DNA of 64,000 bases from Gloeotrichia echinulata CP02 (GTDB lineage: Bacteria; Cyanobacteriota; Cyanobacteriia; Cyanobacteriales; Nostocaceae). The DNA is taken from NCBI GenBank assembly GCA_038087035.1, contig CP051187.1, positions 2,795,001-2,859,000 on the forward strand. The letters run 5' to 3'. Below the pieces are notes generated by a model. That model did not search any database. It saw only the letters and a program-made list of their open reading frames with translations, and was not told the DNA's origin. Each line of letters starts with the position of its first letter. The first letter of the stretch is position 1. Positions 17,201 through 26,301 of this stretch are shown here, piece after piece. Position numbers and translations under genes: made by a program.

Positions 17201-18575
17201 TTGACATACTCCCCGGCGTGAACGCACGGGGATTCTAATTCATGGTTCACAGAAATCCGCTTGCTATATCAAGTTTCCCATCAATAGTATTGGCGGTCTT
17301 CTCCCCATGCTTTTCATCTGGCGATGCAGATTCCCAATGCCCTTGGGTACTGTTATTTTGCCACGCAACTCCTAATATCTTCATTCCTTTTTTGAGGATA
17401 TTAATTGCCGCGTTCGTATCACGGCATATTTCAACCCCACAGTTATAACATGAATGAGTTCGGGTGCTGAGTGACTTTTTCACCCTATGTCCGCAATTAG
17501 AGCAATCTTGGGAGGTGTAAGCGGGCGTTACTGCTACCACTACCTTATCCCAGATTTTTCCGTAGTAGTCTAGCCATTGAGTGAACTGATACCAACTAGC
17601 GTCAGAAATCGATTTAGCCAAATGATGATTTTTGACCATGTTCGCAATCTTCAAATTTTCATAGACTACAACATCGTTAGATGTCACTACGCATCGGGCT
17701 TGCTTTATAGCCCAATCTTTACGCTGTCTTTGGATTTTTAGATGAACTTTACCTAATCGTTTCCGCGACTTGTGATAATTAATTGACTGAGGTTTTTTGC
17801 CTTTAACAAACTTTTTACTCAACCGTTTCTGAGCTTTGGCTAGTCTACGCTCAGACTTTCTCAAGAATTGGGGATAAATTACAGCATTATCATTTTGGTC
17901 TTTAGTGAAATATTTTAACCCTAAATCTAACCCAACGACATTACCAGTGAATTTCCCAACTTCTTTACGGTCAGCGTCAAAACAGAATTGGGCATAATAC
18001 CCATCCGCCCTTCTGATTACCCGGACACGATTAATTTTAAGTCTATGAAGGTCTTCTCGCGTGGATGAATTGCAGAATACAGATAAAGACCCAACCTTAA
18101 AGCCATCCGTGAAAGTAATAATCTTGCAATCATCAGATAGTTTCCAGCCTGATACTTTATATTCTACAGAGCGACAATGCTTTTTAAACGTGGGATAACC
18201 TTTCTTCTTCTCCTGCTTTTTACAACGTTTATAGAAACTTGAGATAGCAGCCCAAGCTCTTTCGGCACTGGCTTGACGCGCTGCGGAGTTTAACTTTAAA
18301 GCAAAGTCAAATTCAAGTGCTAAGTCCTTGCACAGCTTATATAAGTCAGCCTTACCAACCCCTTGGTTATCCATCCAGTAGCGAAGGGCCTTATTTCTAA
18401 TGAATTGGGCAGTGCGAATGGCATCATCAAGAGCTTGGTATTGCTCGAGGGTTCCGTTTAGTAGCTTGGTTTCTCTGACTATCATCAGAGGATTTTATCA
18501 CGGAATATTGCACATAAAACAATATTATAAAATATAAAGCCGTCTTAGAAGGACGGGGCTTTTACCCATTTTTTC
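17201..18575 (-). mobile_element. tnpB-only IS200/IS605 element (IS1341-like)
   Basis: Carries tnpB without tnpA. Right end: stem CCCCG...CGGGG (17211-17231) followed on the tnpB strand by AGTATGTCAA. Left end: hairpin GCCGTCTTAGAAGGACGG (18539-18556) with GGGCTTTTACCCA outside it. The left-end hairpin is shared with the end-only element at 8.8-9.1 kb. The 3' part of tnpB plus the right end should encode the omega RNA, with its guide taken from the bases just beyond 17201, that is, from the fasciclin leader. Confidence 0.7.
17247..18485 (-). CDS. tnpB: TnpB RNA-guided nuclease (IS200/IS605 family), 412 aa
   Basis: Complete TnpB: the N-terminal helical domain begins TKLLNGTLEQYQALDDAIRT, the first RuvC motif is VVGLDLGLKYF, the second VVVYENLKIANMV, the zinc ribbon CSNCGHRVKKS...CYNCG, and the third motif CRDTNAAINIL. 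All three acidic residues are present, so an active nuclease is plausible. It is only distantly related to the copies at 12.2 and 50.3 kb. The C-terminal tail (GHWESASPDEKHGEKTANT) overlaps the region expected to be transcribed as omega RNA. Start ATG at 18485, with no tnpA nearby, so movement would need help in trans. Confidence 0.92.
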   Translation of the reverse strand: MIVRETKLLNGTLEQYQALDDAIRTAQFIRNKALRYWMDNQGVGKADLYKLCKDLALEFDFALKLNSAARQASAERAWAAISSFYKRCKKQEKKKGYPTFKKHCRSVEYKVSGWKLSDDCKIITFTDGFKVGSLSVFCNSSTREDLHRLKINRVRVIRRADGYYAQFCFDADRKEVGKFTGNVVGLDLGLKYFTKDQNDNAVIYPQFLRKSERRLAKAQKRLSKKFVKGKKPQSINYHKSRKRLGKVHLKIQRQRKDWAIKQARCVVTSNDVVVYENLKIANMVKNHHLAKSISDASWYQFTQWLDYYGKIWDKVVVAVTPAYTSQDCSNCGHRVKKSLSTRTHSCYNCGVEICRDTNAAINILKKGMKILGVAWQNNSTQGHWESASPDEKHGEKTANTIDGKLDIASGFL

Positions 18576-18678
18576 GGTAACAAATTTTAAAGGATGGTAA
18601 AGCACTTTGAATTTTTAGGAAACAAAATTAAGTTAAATAGTCTTATGATAACCATAGGAAAATTTCTTTGTAGACAAA

Positions 18679-19656
18679 ATGTCCGAGCTTAGATACGCCA
18701 TCCTGGGAACTGGTGCATTAGGTGGGTTTTATGGTGCCAAGCTGCAAAAAGCTGGTTTGGATGTCCACTATTTGCTGAAAAGTGATTACGAACAGGTCAG
18801 CAAACATGGTTTAGTCATTGAGTCCAAAGACGGTGACTTCACCCTAACTCAAGTCAACGCTTACAACGAGACAGAAAAGATGCCACAATGCGATGTGGTG
18901 GTCGTAGCACTGAAGACGACACAAAACCATTTACTGCCGAAGCTGTTACCACCTATCGTTAAAGATGATGGGGTGGTGTTGGTATTGCAGAATGGACTGG
19001 GAGTTGAAGAAGAAGTTGCCCAAATTGTTGATAGGGTAAGGGTTATCGGTGGGTTGTGCTTTCTGTGTTCCAATAAAGTAGGGCCAGGACATATCCGCCA
19101 TCTAGATTATGGACAGATTACCTTGGGAGAATATACCGCTAACTATTCTCCTGCGGGGATAACACAGAGGATGCAGCAAATAGCCGCTGATTTTGCTAGT
19201 GCTGATATTTCTATAGAATTAACAGAAGACTTACTACTAGGGAGATGGAAAAAACTGGTGTGGAATATCCCCTACAATGGACTATCTGTGATTCTCAACG
19301 CTAGAACTGATGAATTAATGGCAGATATCCACACCCACCAATTAGTTGAACAGTTGATGTTTGAAGTCATAGCGGGGTCTTTGGGTTCTGGACGTATCAT
19401 CCCCAATAGCTTCATTCAAACAATGCTTGATTACACTGTCAAGATGAAGCCTTACCGCACCAGCATGAAAATTGATTATGATGAACGCCGTCCCTTGGAA
19501 GTAGAAGCGATTTTTGGCGCCCCATTGCGAAAAGCGCAAGCTGCGGGTGTGAATTTACCCCTGATTACCTGTGTCTATCAGCAACTGAAGTTTCTGGATG
19601 CTAGAAGTTCAGCGATGCTGAGTTCCAAATACGTCCCAGATTTTAACACCCGATAA
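18679..19656 (+). CDS. 2-dehydropantoate 2-reductase family protein
   Basis: NADP-dependent reductase of the ketopantoate reductase (PanE/ApbA) family; in pantothenate synthesis it reduces ketopantoate to pantoate. The N-terminal dinucleotide motif is AILGTGALGGFYGAKL (residues 7-22), then VVVALKTTQN, VLVLQNGLGVEEE, and the C-terminal helical domain with KMKPYRTSMKIDYDERRPLEVEAIFG, where the family has its SSM-D dyad in altered form (Thr and Ser before MKIDY). At 325 aa it is full length. It is followed closely by the DUF1823 gene (26 bp), so a two-gene unit is likely. It may be the biosynthetic enzyme or one of the common paralogues. Confidence 0.85.
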   Translation: MSELRYAILGTGALGGFYGAKLQKAGLDVHYLLKSDYEQVSKHGLVIESKDGDFTLTQVNAYNETEKMPQCDVVVVALKTTQNHLLPKLLPPIVKDDGVVLVLQNGLGVEEEVAQIVDRVRVIGGLCFLCSNKVGPGHIRHLDYGQITLGEYTANYSPAGITQRMQQIAADFASADISIELTEDLLLGRWKKLVWNIPYNGLSVILNARTDELMADIHTHQLVEQLMFEVIAGSLGSGRIIPNSFIQTMLDYTVKMKPYRTSMKIDYDERRPLEVEAIFGAPLRKAQAAGVNLPLITCVYQQLKFLDARSSAMLSSKYVPDFNTR

Positions 19657-19682
19657 AATCACGTTGCTCCCTTTAATTGCTT

Positions 19683-20054
19683 ATGTCTAACTTACCACCA
19701 CTCAATACCGAAACAATTTGGGCAATTCTCAACGAACAACTTGATGATACCACAGTCAATCAGTTGGTATGGTACTACTTAGGTTATCGCTACGATGCCT
19801 CAACTGAAACATGGGATAATAGTGAAGTAACACCAGAATGGCGGGATGAGTACCCACAACCACCTGATTTTATTGATAGTCGCCCCGCAACTGTCAAGTT
19901 GACTCGTTCGATTCCTACGGAGAATAAACAAGTACTCAAAGAAAAGCTGGGTTTCAAAGGTTACAAAATCGGGGAATTCGGACCTCGGCAAACTCGCAGA
20001 GCTACAGCAGCTAATTGGTTATTTAGCTATCTACAGCAAACTGAAGCTATTTAG
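19683..20054 (+). CDS. DUF1823 family protein, 123 aa
   Basis: Cyanobacterial/plastid-lineage conserved protein of unknown function. Recognised from the segments YYLGYRYD, WRDEYPQPPDFIDSRPATVKLTRSI and GFKGYKIGEFGPRQTRRATAANWL, which I recall as typical of DUF1823. It is soluble, with no signal peptide. An in-frame TTG at 19677 is two codons earlier; the ATG at 19683 is preferred. Probably co-transcribed with the reductase gene upstream. Confidence 0.78.
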   Translation: MSNLPPLNTETIWAILNEQLDDTTVNQLVWYYLGYRYDASTETWDNSEVTPEWRDEYPQPPDFIDSRPATVKLTRSIPTENKQVLKEKLGFKGYKIGEFGPRQTRRATAANWLFSYLQQTEAI

Positions 20055-20340
20055 ACTATTGTAAACAAGAATCAAGGGCAATAATCAACAATAAACAGTC
20101 AATACGGTTCCAATACTGCTCGGTTGAGCTTCAAAAAACTTAAAAATGGTAGGTTGGGATTTGGACGCACATTAGCTTACCAGCAGTTCTTTGTTGACCA
20201 AAACTCATTTGAATAATTAATCTATGTGACAGAAAAGTTTATTTTTTTTAATCTATATAATTTTATACTATATTTTTACGAGAGACTATGTATATAAGTT
20301 CTAAAATTAAACAAAATAACTGAAATCACCCCTTGCCCTC

Positions 20341-21384
20341 ATGCATCACCCATTATTTGATATAAACATCCAGAATTCTCACGTTTTATTAACTCCAAAA
20401 GAAGTTAAAACAAAATTACCTTTAACTAAATCGGCTGAAAATACAGTTTTGCAATCTAGGAAGGAACTAGAACAAATACTAGATTTTCAGGATAGAAGAA
20501 AATTTATTGTAGTAGGTCCATGCTCAATCCATGATCCAAAAGCAGCGCTGGAATATTCAGACAAACTGAAGACTTTAGCCCAAAAAGTCGAGAATAAGCT
20601 GCTGTTAATCATGCGGGTATACTTTGAAAAACCAAGAACAACGGTAGGGTGGAAAGGATTAATTAATGATCCAGAAATGGATGATTCTTTCCATGTAGAA
20701 GATGGGTTATTACTTGCCCGTAGCCTACTGATACAAATTGCTGAATTAGGATTACCTGCTGCTACAGAAGCCCTAGATCCAATCATACCACAGTACATTA
20801 GTGAATTGATTGCATGGTCGGCAATTGGCGCCCGCACGACAGAATCACAAACTCACCGAGAAATGGCCAGTGGACTTTCGATGCCTGTGGGGTTTAAAAA
20901 CGGCACAGATGGTAATATCCAAGTGGCTTTAAATGCCCTACAATCTGCGAGCAAACCTCACAATTTTTTGGGAATAAATCAAAACGGACAAGTCAGCGTA
21001 TTTCAAACTAAAGGTAATGCCTATGGGCATGTTATTTTAAGGGGTGGTAATCAACCTAACTTTGATGCTGAAAATGTCACATTTGTGGAAGAAAAACTCA
21101 AAGAAGCAAAGTTACAACCAAGAATTGTCATCGACTGTAGTCATGGCAATACAAATAAAGATTACAAATTACAATCTTCCGTATTGGAAAATGTTATTCA
21201 ACAAATAGTAGATGGCAATACATCAATAGTTGGCATGATGCTGGAATCGAATTTGTATGCAGGTAATCAACCAATTAATTGTAAAAAAGAGGAATTAAAG
21301 TATGGTGTTTCCGTGACTGACAAATGTATTAGCTGGGAGGAAACAGAAAGAATAATTTTAGCAGCATATGAGAAGCTGAAATAA
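20341..21384 (+). CDS. Class I 3-deoxy-7-phosphoheptulonate (DAHP) synthase
   Basis: First enzyme of the shikimate pathway, condensing phosphoenolpyruvate and erythrose-4-phosphate. It is of the AroF/AroG/AroH (E. coli) type: IVVGPCSIHDPKAALEY (residues about 58-74), MRVYFEKPRTTVGWKGLINDP, the metal-site histidine in IDCSHGNTNKDYKLQ, and the C-terminal MLESNLYAGNQ. At 347 aa it is full length. The upstream region is very AT-rich. It is not near other aromatic-pathway genes, so feedback control cannot be judged. The base composition (A/T-rich, few HIP1 sites) is slightly unlike its neighbours, which may mean a younger arrival. Confidence 0.95.
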   Translation: MHHPLFDINIQNSHVLLTPKEVKTKLPLTKSAENTVLQSRKELEQILDFQDRRKFIVVGPCSIHDPKAALEYSDKLKTLAQKVENKLLLIMRVYFEKPRTTVGWKGLINDPEMDDSFHVEDGLLLARSLLIQIAELGLPAATEALDPIIPQYISELIAWSAIGARTTESQTHREMASGLSMPVGFKNGTDGNIQVALNALQSASKPHNFLGINQNGQVSVFQTKGNAYGHVILRGGNQPNFDAENVTFVEEKLKEAKLQPRIVIDCSHGNTNKDYKLQSSVLENVIQQIVDGNTSIVGMMLESNLYAGNQPINCKKEELKYGVSVTDKCISWEETERIILAAYEKLK

Positions 21385-21398
21385 TTTTGGCAATTTTC

Positions 21399-21489
21399 AT
21401 GCAAAGCCTACAGAATGGGGGCGCAAAGCCTACAGAATACGGGCGCAAAGCCTACAGAATACGGGCGCAAGGCCTTGCGCCCCTACCAC
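21399..21489. repeat. 22-bp tandem repeat ending in a dispersed palindrome
   Basis: Three copies of GCAAAGCCTACAGAAT separated by GGGGGC or ACGGGC, ending in GGGCGCAAGGCCTTGCGCCC, the palindrome found at several other sites in this window. Lies just after the DAHP synthase stop. Confidence 0.7.
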
Positions 21490-21562
21490 GTATTCTATTT
21501 GCGACGTTTTTATCAGTGATGACAAATGACAACCAACAACTGTAGAATTTATGTTTGCCCAC

Positions 21563-22459
21563 TTAGTTATTAATAAACTCATTTACTCGCTGCCAAACCT
21601 GCTCTAATAAATCAGGATTATCCACATCAAACCACTCAATTTGGGGATATGCGCGAAACCAAGTACGTTGTCGCTTGGCAAATTGTCGGGTATGCAAAAC
21701 TACTAATTCCTGCGCTTTCTCCAAAGAAGTTTCTCCTACCAGATATTGCTTAATTTCTTGATAACCCAAAGTATTCAACAATGGCAAATCAGCGCCATAT
21801 TTTTCACACAAATACTCTACCTCAGCGACCAAACCATCTGCTATCATCTGTTCAGTACGCCTGTGAATGCGACATTCTAACCGTTCAGGATCACAGTCTA
21901 AGCCAATTTGCAAAATCGGATAATCCGGTGGATTCTCGCCTTGTTGTGCGGAAATTGGATATCCCGTGACATAATATACCTCTAAAGCCCTTAAAGTCCG
22001 CACTAGATCATGAGCATGAATTTTTTGTGCTGCAACCGGATCAACTTGTTGCAATATAGGGTAAAGAGTAGCTTGACCAAGAGATTCGAGTTGCGATCGC
22101 AATTCTTTTTGCGGTCCGACCCTGGGAATTTTCATCCCTTGGACAATCGAGCGTATATATAAACCAGTTCCCCCAACTAATAACAGTGGGGAAGTAGAAA
22201 TTGAAGCTATTAGCGCTTGTGTTTTCTGCTGGTAATCTGCTAATGTCATCATGGTTGTAGGAGCGCAGATATCAATTAAATAATGTGGTACTAATTTTTG
22301 TTCTGCCACAGTTGGTTTAGCCGTACCAATATCAAACTCACGATATACTTGTCGAGAATCGGCACTGAGAATCACAGAACTCAACTGCATAGCCAAAGCC
22401 AATCCTAACCCAGACTTACCCGTCGCCGTAGCCCCACAAATCACAATTAATTTAGTCAT
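21563..22459 (-). CDS. miaA: tRNA dimethylallyltransferase
   Basis: Transfers a dimethylallyl group to N6 of A37 in tRNAs that read codons starting with U. The P-loop is ICGATATGKSGLGLALA at the N-terminus; the conserved SADSRQVYREFDIGTAKPT and PHYLIDI follow; then LLVGGTGLYIRSI, and TRQFAKRQRTWFR near the C-terminus. At 298 aa it is full length. It is divergent from gyrB, about 200 bp apart, with TCATTAG/TCATTTG heptamers at its start. Confidence 0.97.
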   Translation of the reverse strand: MTKLIVICGATATGKSGLGLALAMQLSSVILSADSRQVYREFDIGTAKPTVAEQKLVPHYLIDICAPTTMMTLADYQQKTQALIASISTSPLLLVGGTGLYIRSIVQGMKIPRVGPQKELRSQLESLGQATLYPILQQVDPVAAQKIHAHDLVRTLRALEVYYVTGYPISAQQGENPPDYPILQIGLDCDPERLECRIHRRTEQMIADGLVAEVEYLCEKYGADLPLLNTLGYQEIKQYLVGETSLEKAQELVVLHTRQFAKRQRTWFRAYPQIEWFDVDNPDLLEQVWQRVNEFINN

Positions 22460-22656
22460 TAGTCATTAGTCAGTTGTCATTTGTCATTCCATCTCCCCTT
22501 TCCCCATCCCAACCAACAGAGGGCTGCAACCCCTGTATAAACTTCTCATAAAATTGCGCTACAGACGCCACTAAGGCTTTTGTGTTACAATTTTGGAGTG
22601 ATTTGACTTTCTATAGCCCTTGGGCGATTTCAACCCCACGCATCAGGAGAATTTTC

Positions 22657-24594
22657 ATGACGAGCAGTTACAGTGCCGATCAGATTCAAGTTCTGGAAGG
22701 TCTGGAAGCCGTCCGCAAACGACCAGGAATGTACATCGGTACCACGGGTCCGCGAGGCCTCCATCATTTAGTTTACGAGGTGGTGGATAACTCGGTTGAT
22801 GAGGCTTTGGCAGGTTATTGCACCCATGTAGAGGTGGATCTCAACGCAGATGGTTCTTGTACTGTACAAGATGACGGACGGGGGATTCCTACGGATATTC
22901 ACCCAAAAACAGGCAAATCGGCCTTAGAAACTGTGTTGACCGTACTCCACGCTGGGGGTAAGTTTGGCGGTGGTGGCTACAAGGTTTCTGGAGGTTTGCA
23001 CGGGGTTGGGATTTCTGTAGTTAACGCCCTATCAGAAATTGTCGAAGTTACTGTCTGGCGAGATAAAAAGGTGCATGTTCAGCGTTATGAACGGGGTGTC
23101 CCTGTGACGGAACTGGAAGCCAAGCCTTACAAAGAAGCCAGAACCGGAACCTCTGTCAGCTTCAAGCCTGATGAGCAAATTTTTAGCACTGGCATTGAGT
23201 TTGATTACATTACTTTAGCAGGTCGCCTGCGCGAGTTGGCGTATTTAAATGCTGGTGTCAAAATTACCTTTACTGACCACCGTCTCGAATTACTAAAAAG
23301 CGATACACCCAAGGTAGAAATCTACGAGTACAGGGGCGGTATTAAGGAATATATCGCCTACATGAACCGTGAGAAGCAACCACTGCATGAAGAAATTATC
23401 TATGTGCAGGGGGAACGGAACAATGTACAAGTAGAAGTGGCTTTGCAGTGGTGTACTGATGCCTATACAGACAATGTACTGGGTTTTGCCAATAATATTC
23501 GCACAGTTGATGGTGGTACTCACCTTGAAGGCTTGAAGGCGGTTCTCACTCGCACATTAAATACCATCGCCCGCAAACGGAATAAAATTAAAGAAAGTGA
23601 ACCTAACCTCAGTGGGGAACACGTCCGCGAAGGTTTAACAGCAGTTATTTCTGTCAAAGTCCCCGATCCGGAATTTGAAGGACAAACCAAAACCAAACTT
23701 GGTAACACTGAAGTCCGGGGAATTGTCGATTCTCTTGTGGGCGAAGTTCTCACCGAGTATCTAGAATTTCACCCTAGTATTGCTGATGCAGTCCTCGACA
23801 AAGCCATCCAAGCCTTTAAAGCCGCAGAAGCCGCCCGTCATGCGCGGGAATTAGTCAGGCGCAAATCGGTGCTGGAATCTTCCCCATTACCCGGTAAATT
23901 GGCTGATTGCAGTTCGCGAGACCCCAGTGAATCCGAGATCTTCATCGTCGAAGGCGATTCAGCGGGCGGTAGCGCCAAACAAGGACGCGATCGCCGTACC
24001 CAAGCTATTCTCCCCCTACGTGGTAAAATCCTCAATATCGAGAAAACTGACGACGCCAAGATTTATAAAAATAACGAAGTCCAAGCGTTAATTACAGCAC
24101 TTGGTTTGGGCGTCAAAGGCGATGAATTCGATGCCACCCAACTACGCTATCATCGTATCGTCATCATGACCGACGCTGACGTAGATGGAGCGCATATCCG
24201 TACACTGTTGTTAACTTTCTTCTATCGGTATCAGCGGGCGCTCATCGAACAGGGCTTTATCTATATTGCTTGTCCCCCATTATATAAGTTAGAAAGGGGT
24301 CGCAATCATGATTACTGCTATAGCGATCGCGAATTACAACAAAAAATTGCCACCTTTCCCAGCAATGCCAACTATACCATCCAACGCTTCAAAGGTTTGG
24401 GCGAAATGATGCCAGAACAACTCTGGACAACCACCATGAACCCAGAAACTCGCAAAATGAAGCAAGTGGAAATCGAGGATGCAGCCGAAGCTGATCGCAT
24501 TTTTACCATTTTAATGGGCGATCGCGTCGCACCTAGGCGCGAATTTATCGAAACCTACGGTTCTAAACTCAATTTAACGGAACTAGATATCTAA
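22657..24594 (+). CDS. gyrB: DNA gyrase subunit B
   Basis: ATPase subunit of type IIA topoisomerase. GHKL ATPase motifs LVYEVVDNSVDEALAG and DDGRGIPTDIHPKTGKSALE; transducer domain; Toprim IFIVEGDSAGGSAKQGRD, ILPLRGKILN and IMTDADVDGAHIRTLL; C-terminal tail with FKGLGEMMPEQLWTT. The ATG at 22657 is preferred because AGGAGA precedes it by 6 bp and the family begins at this residue; the 25 extra codons upstream are not conserved-looking. At 645 aa it is of the short GyrB type. It probably serves both A-subunit paralogues, since cyanobacteria usually have one B gene. Confidence 0.97.
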   Translation: MTSSYSADQIQVLEGLEAVRKRPGMYIGTTGPRGLHHLVYEVVDNSVDEALAGYCTHVEVDLNADGSCTVQDDGRGIPTDIHPKTGKSALETVLTVLHAGGKFGGGGYKVSGGLHGVGISVVNALSEIVEVTVWRDKKVHVQRYERGVPVTELEAKPYKEARTGTSVSFKPDEQIFSTGIEFDYITLAGRLRELAYLNAGVKITFTDHRLELLKSDTPKVEIYEYRGGIKEYIAYMNREKQPLHEEIIYVQGERNNVQVEVALQWCTDAYTDNVLGFANNIRTVDGGTHLEGLKAVLTRTLNTIARKRNKIKESEPNLSGEHVREGLTAVISVKVPDPEFEGQTKTKLGNTEVRGIVDSLVGEVLTEYLEFHPSIADAVLDKAIQAFKAAEAARHARELVRRKSVLESSPLPGKLADCSSRDPSESEIFIVEGDSAGGSAKQGRDRRTQAILPLRGKILNIEKTDDAKIYKNNEVQALITALGLGVKGDEFDATQLRYHRIVIMTDADVDGAHIRTLLLTFFYRYQRALIEQGFIYIACPPLYKLERGRNHDYCYSDRELQQKIATFPSNANYTIQRFKGLGEMMPEQLWTTTMNPETRKMKQVEIEDAAEADRIFTILMGDRVAPRREFIETYGSKLNLTELDI

Positions 24595-25756
24595 CACACC
24601 GCTGGGGACTGGGGAGAGGAACTGGGCAATAGATATTAGTATTTTTACTCAGCACTCAGCAAGGGCTACGCTAACAGCACTCATAAATGGGTAATTGGTG
24701 CAAATCGATTACCCATTACTTTCTTTTTTTTAGGACTTACGCATCTGTCATATTTTTTTCGCGGAGGTTGTCATCGCGCAGCGTGTCGCAGACAAGATTC
24801 AAAAGTCAAGAGTCCAAAAATTCAGACTCTTGACCCTTGACAAACATGACAGAACATATATATGCCCGGAGAGTAGGTGCTGTTTTTGCGTCTCATTAAG
24901 ATTATTTAATAAAATACATAAATTTTAATTTTTATCATCTTTCTTGCCCTGCTAAGTAAGTCAACCGACGAATTGAACATAAAATACTTTTATGCGTAAA
25001 ATAAAGCTTGAGTGCTGAAGCGCTATTACAAACGTTTTACCTTTGTAACTTCGAGTCAATTTTGTCCACAACCCAGAAGCCTATTTGTTATCTTTGAGGA
25101 GCAAAGCTCCATATAAGCAGCAGATGTTAAGTGACTGGAGAATTGATAATTACGACATGAGCAGAATCGAGTATCATGCAAGTAATATATTTTACTTAAT
25201 TACTACTTAGGGAGATTTGACAAATCGGTTCACAATCATCTCTTAGTGTTATCTATGCTGGAAATTTTCCCGTTGAGCAGCAGACAAAAGCTAATCACAG
25301 ACTAGAAAATAGCTCAGAGTACTGCCTTCATGACTCTTGTTAGCATGGCTGTATTTGATACTCTTTTACTTTCCGTAGAACAATATTCATAATCTCTAAT
25401 GTCAAATCCTTGATCAATTGATTAAAATAGCGTTGGGTACAATTGGAGAGATTTGTCAAGATTCATAGGGCTGAAATCTCAGCAGTGCGCTAATGTGTGA
25501 ATAAGACAGAATCAGTTAAATCTAAAATGATCTATCTTTTGACTGATTCCGCCATCACCTTAACTCCCTAGTTTAGGTAATTGGCATACACAAAGTAGAG
25601 TTCCGGAAGATAAACACCAGCGTACTTGCTGTATCTACCTAGTGGGAAATCCCGCTTTCTTCTGCGAACTGACTAGTTTATTAAGGAAATGTCAGAAAGG
25701 GTGCCCAAATGCTGACCGCTTGAGTTAACATAAAATGCGCTATTTCTAGGTAATTT

Positions 25757-25867
25757 ATGTTGTACACCATACCTGAAATCGACGATATGCAGGTATGGCA
25801 ACCTGATGAATGTAATGATAATGCCACTGTAATTGGAAAAAGTTTGAGAAAAAATTTAAGGGTATAA
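25757..25867 (+). CDS. Possible 36-aa small ORF in the sigA leader
   Basis: ATG at 25757 runs 36 codons to TAA, giving MLYTIPEIDDMQVWQ... and ending in a basic tail. The first codons overlap an inverted repeat (CCATACCTG pairing with CAGGTATGG), so the region may instead be an RNA structure. No family is recognised. Reported because it lies in an unusually long leader. Confidence 0.2.
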   Translation: MLYTIPEIDDMQVWQPDECNDNATVIGKSLRKNLRV

Positions 25868-25922
25868 CTACCGTTGTTCAGTGCTTTTTGATAAAAGTGG
25901 CTTTACCTTACTTAAGGACTTC

Positions 25923-26030
25923 ATGATTAACACACAAAAAGAGTGCAATTTCTGTGAAACAGGCTACAATCGGAACAGTATTTACAAGAGAATCTACCAA
26001 CAGTCATATACATTATGTCTAGGGTGGTAA
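25923..26030 (+). CDS. Possible 35-aa small ORF in the sigA leader
   Basis: ATG at 25923, preceded by AAGGA at about 7 bp, runs 35 codons to TAA; the peptide starts MINTQKECNFCETGYN and holds a CNFC pair. A T-rich hairpin follows directly, so it could be a leader peptide or a small protein. Evidence is the start signal and position only. Confidence 0.25.
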   Translation: MINTQKECNFCETGYNRNSIYKRIYQQSYTLCLGW

Positions 26031-26301
26031 TTTTTTTTGTCAAGACCTGTCTTTTTTTAGACCAGTCTTTCAAAGGTTGTGAGCAATAACAACGCCCATA
26101 GCCTTTACTAAGGTGAGCAAGTCAGTTTAACGGTGACTTCCATACTTAGTCATAAAGTCCTCCCAAGGAGGCAAAAAAATTCCGAAAATATCTCAGGCAA
26201 ATTAGCCAAAAGCCTATTTTCGGTCGTCAATTAGCTCTTTTATTAAGAGCAGTAAACGGATCTTGAGTAATTGATTCTGCAAGGAGCATGAGGAACGCGG
26301 C

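Larger units (their letters stand above)
24595..26301. other. 1.7-kb leader region of sigA, with two possible tiny ORFs
   Basis: The longest non-coding stretch of the window. Near 24731 there is a lone AGGACTTACGCA end. From about 24880 to 26300 the sequence is AT-rich with no long frame, consistent with a long regulated leader or several promoters for the housekeeping sigma factor. Two short frames with start codons and acceptable upstream purines (25757-25867 and 25923-26030) lie in its last 550 bp. A T-run hairpin region (GGTGGTAATTTTTTTTGTC...GACCTGTCTTTTTTTAGACC) spans about 26020-26065. Confidence 0.5.
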
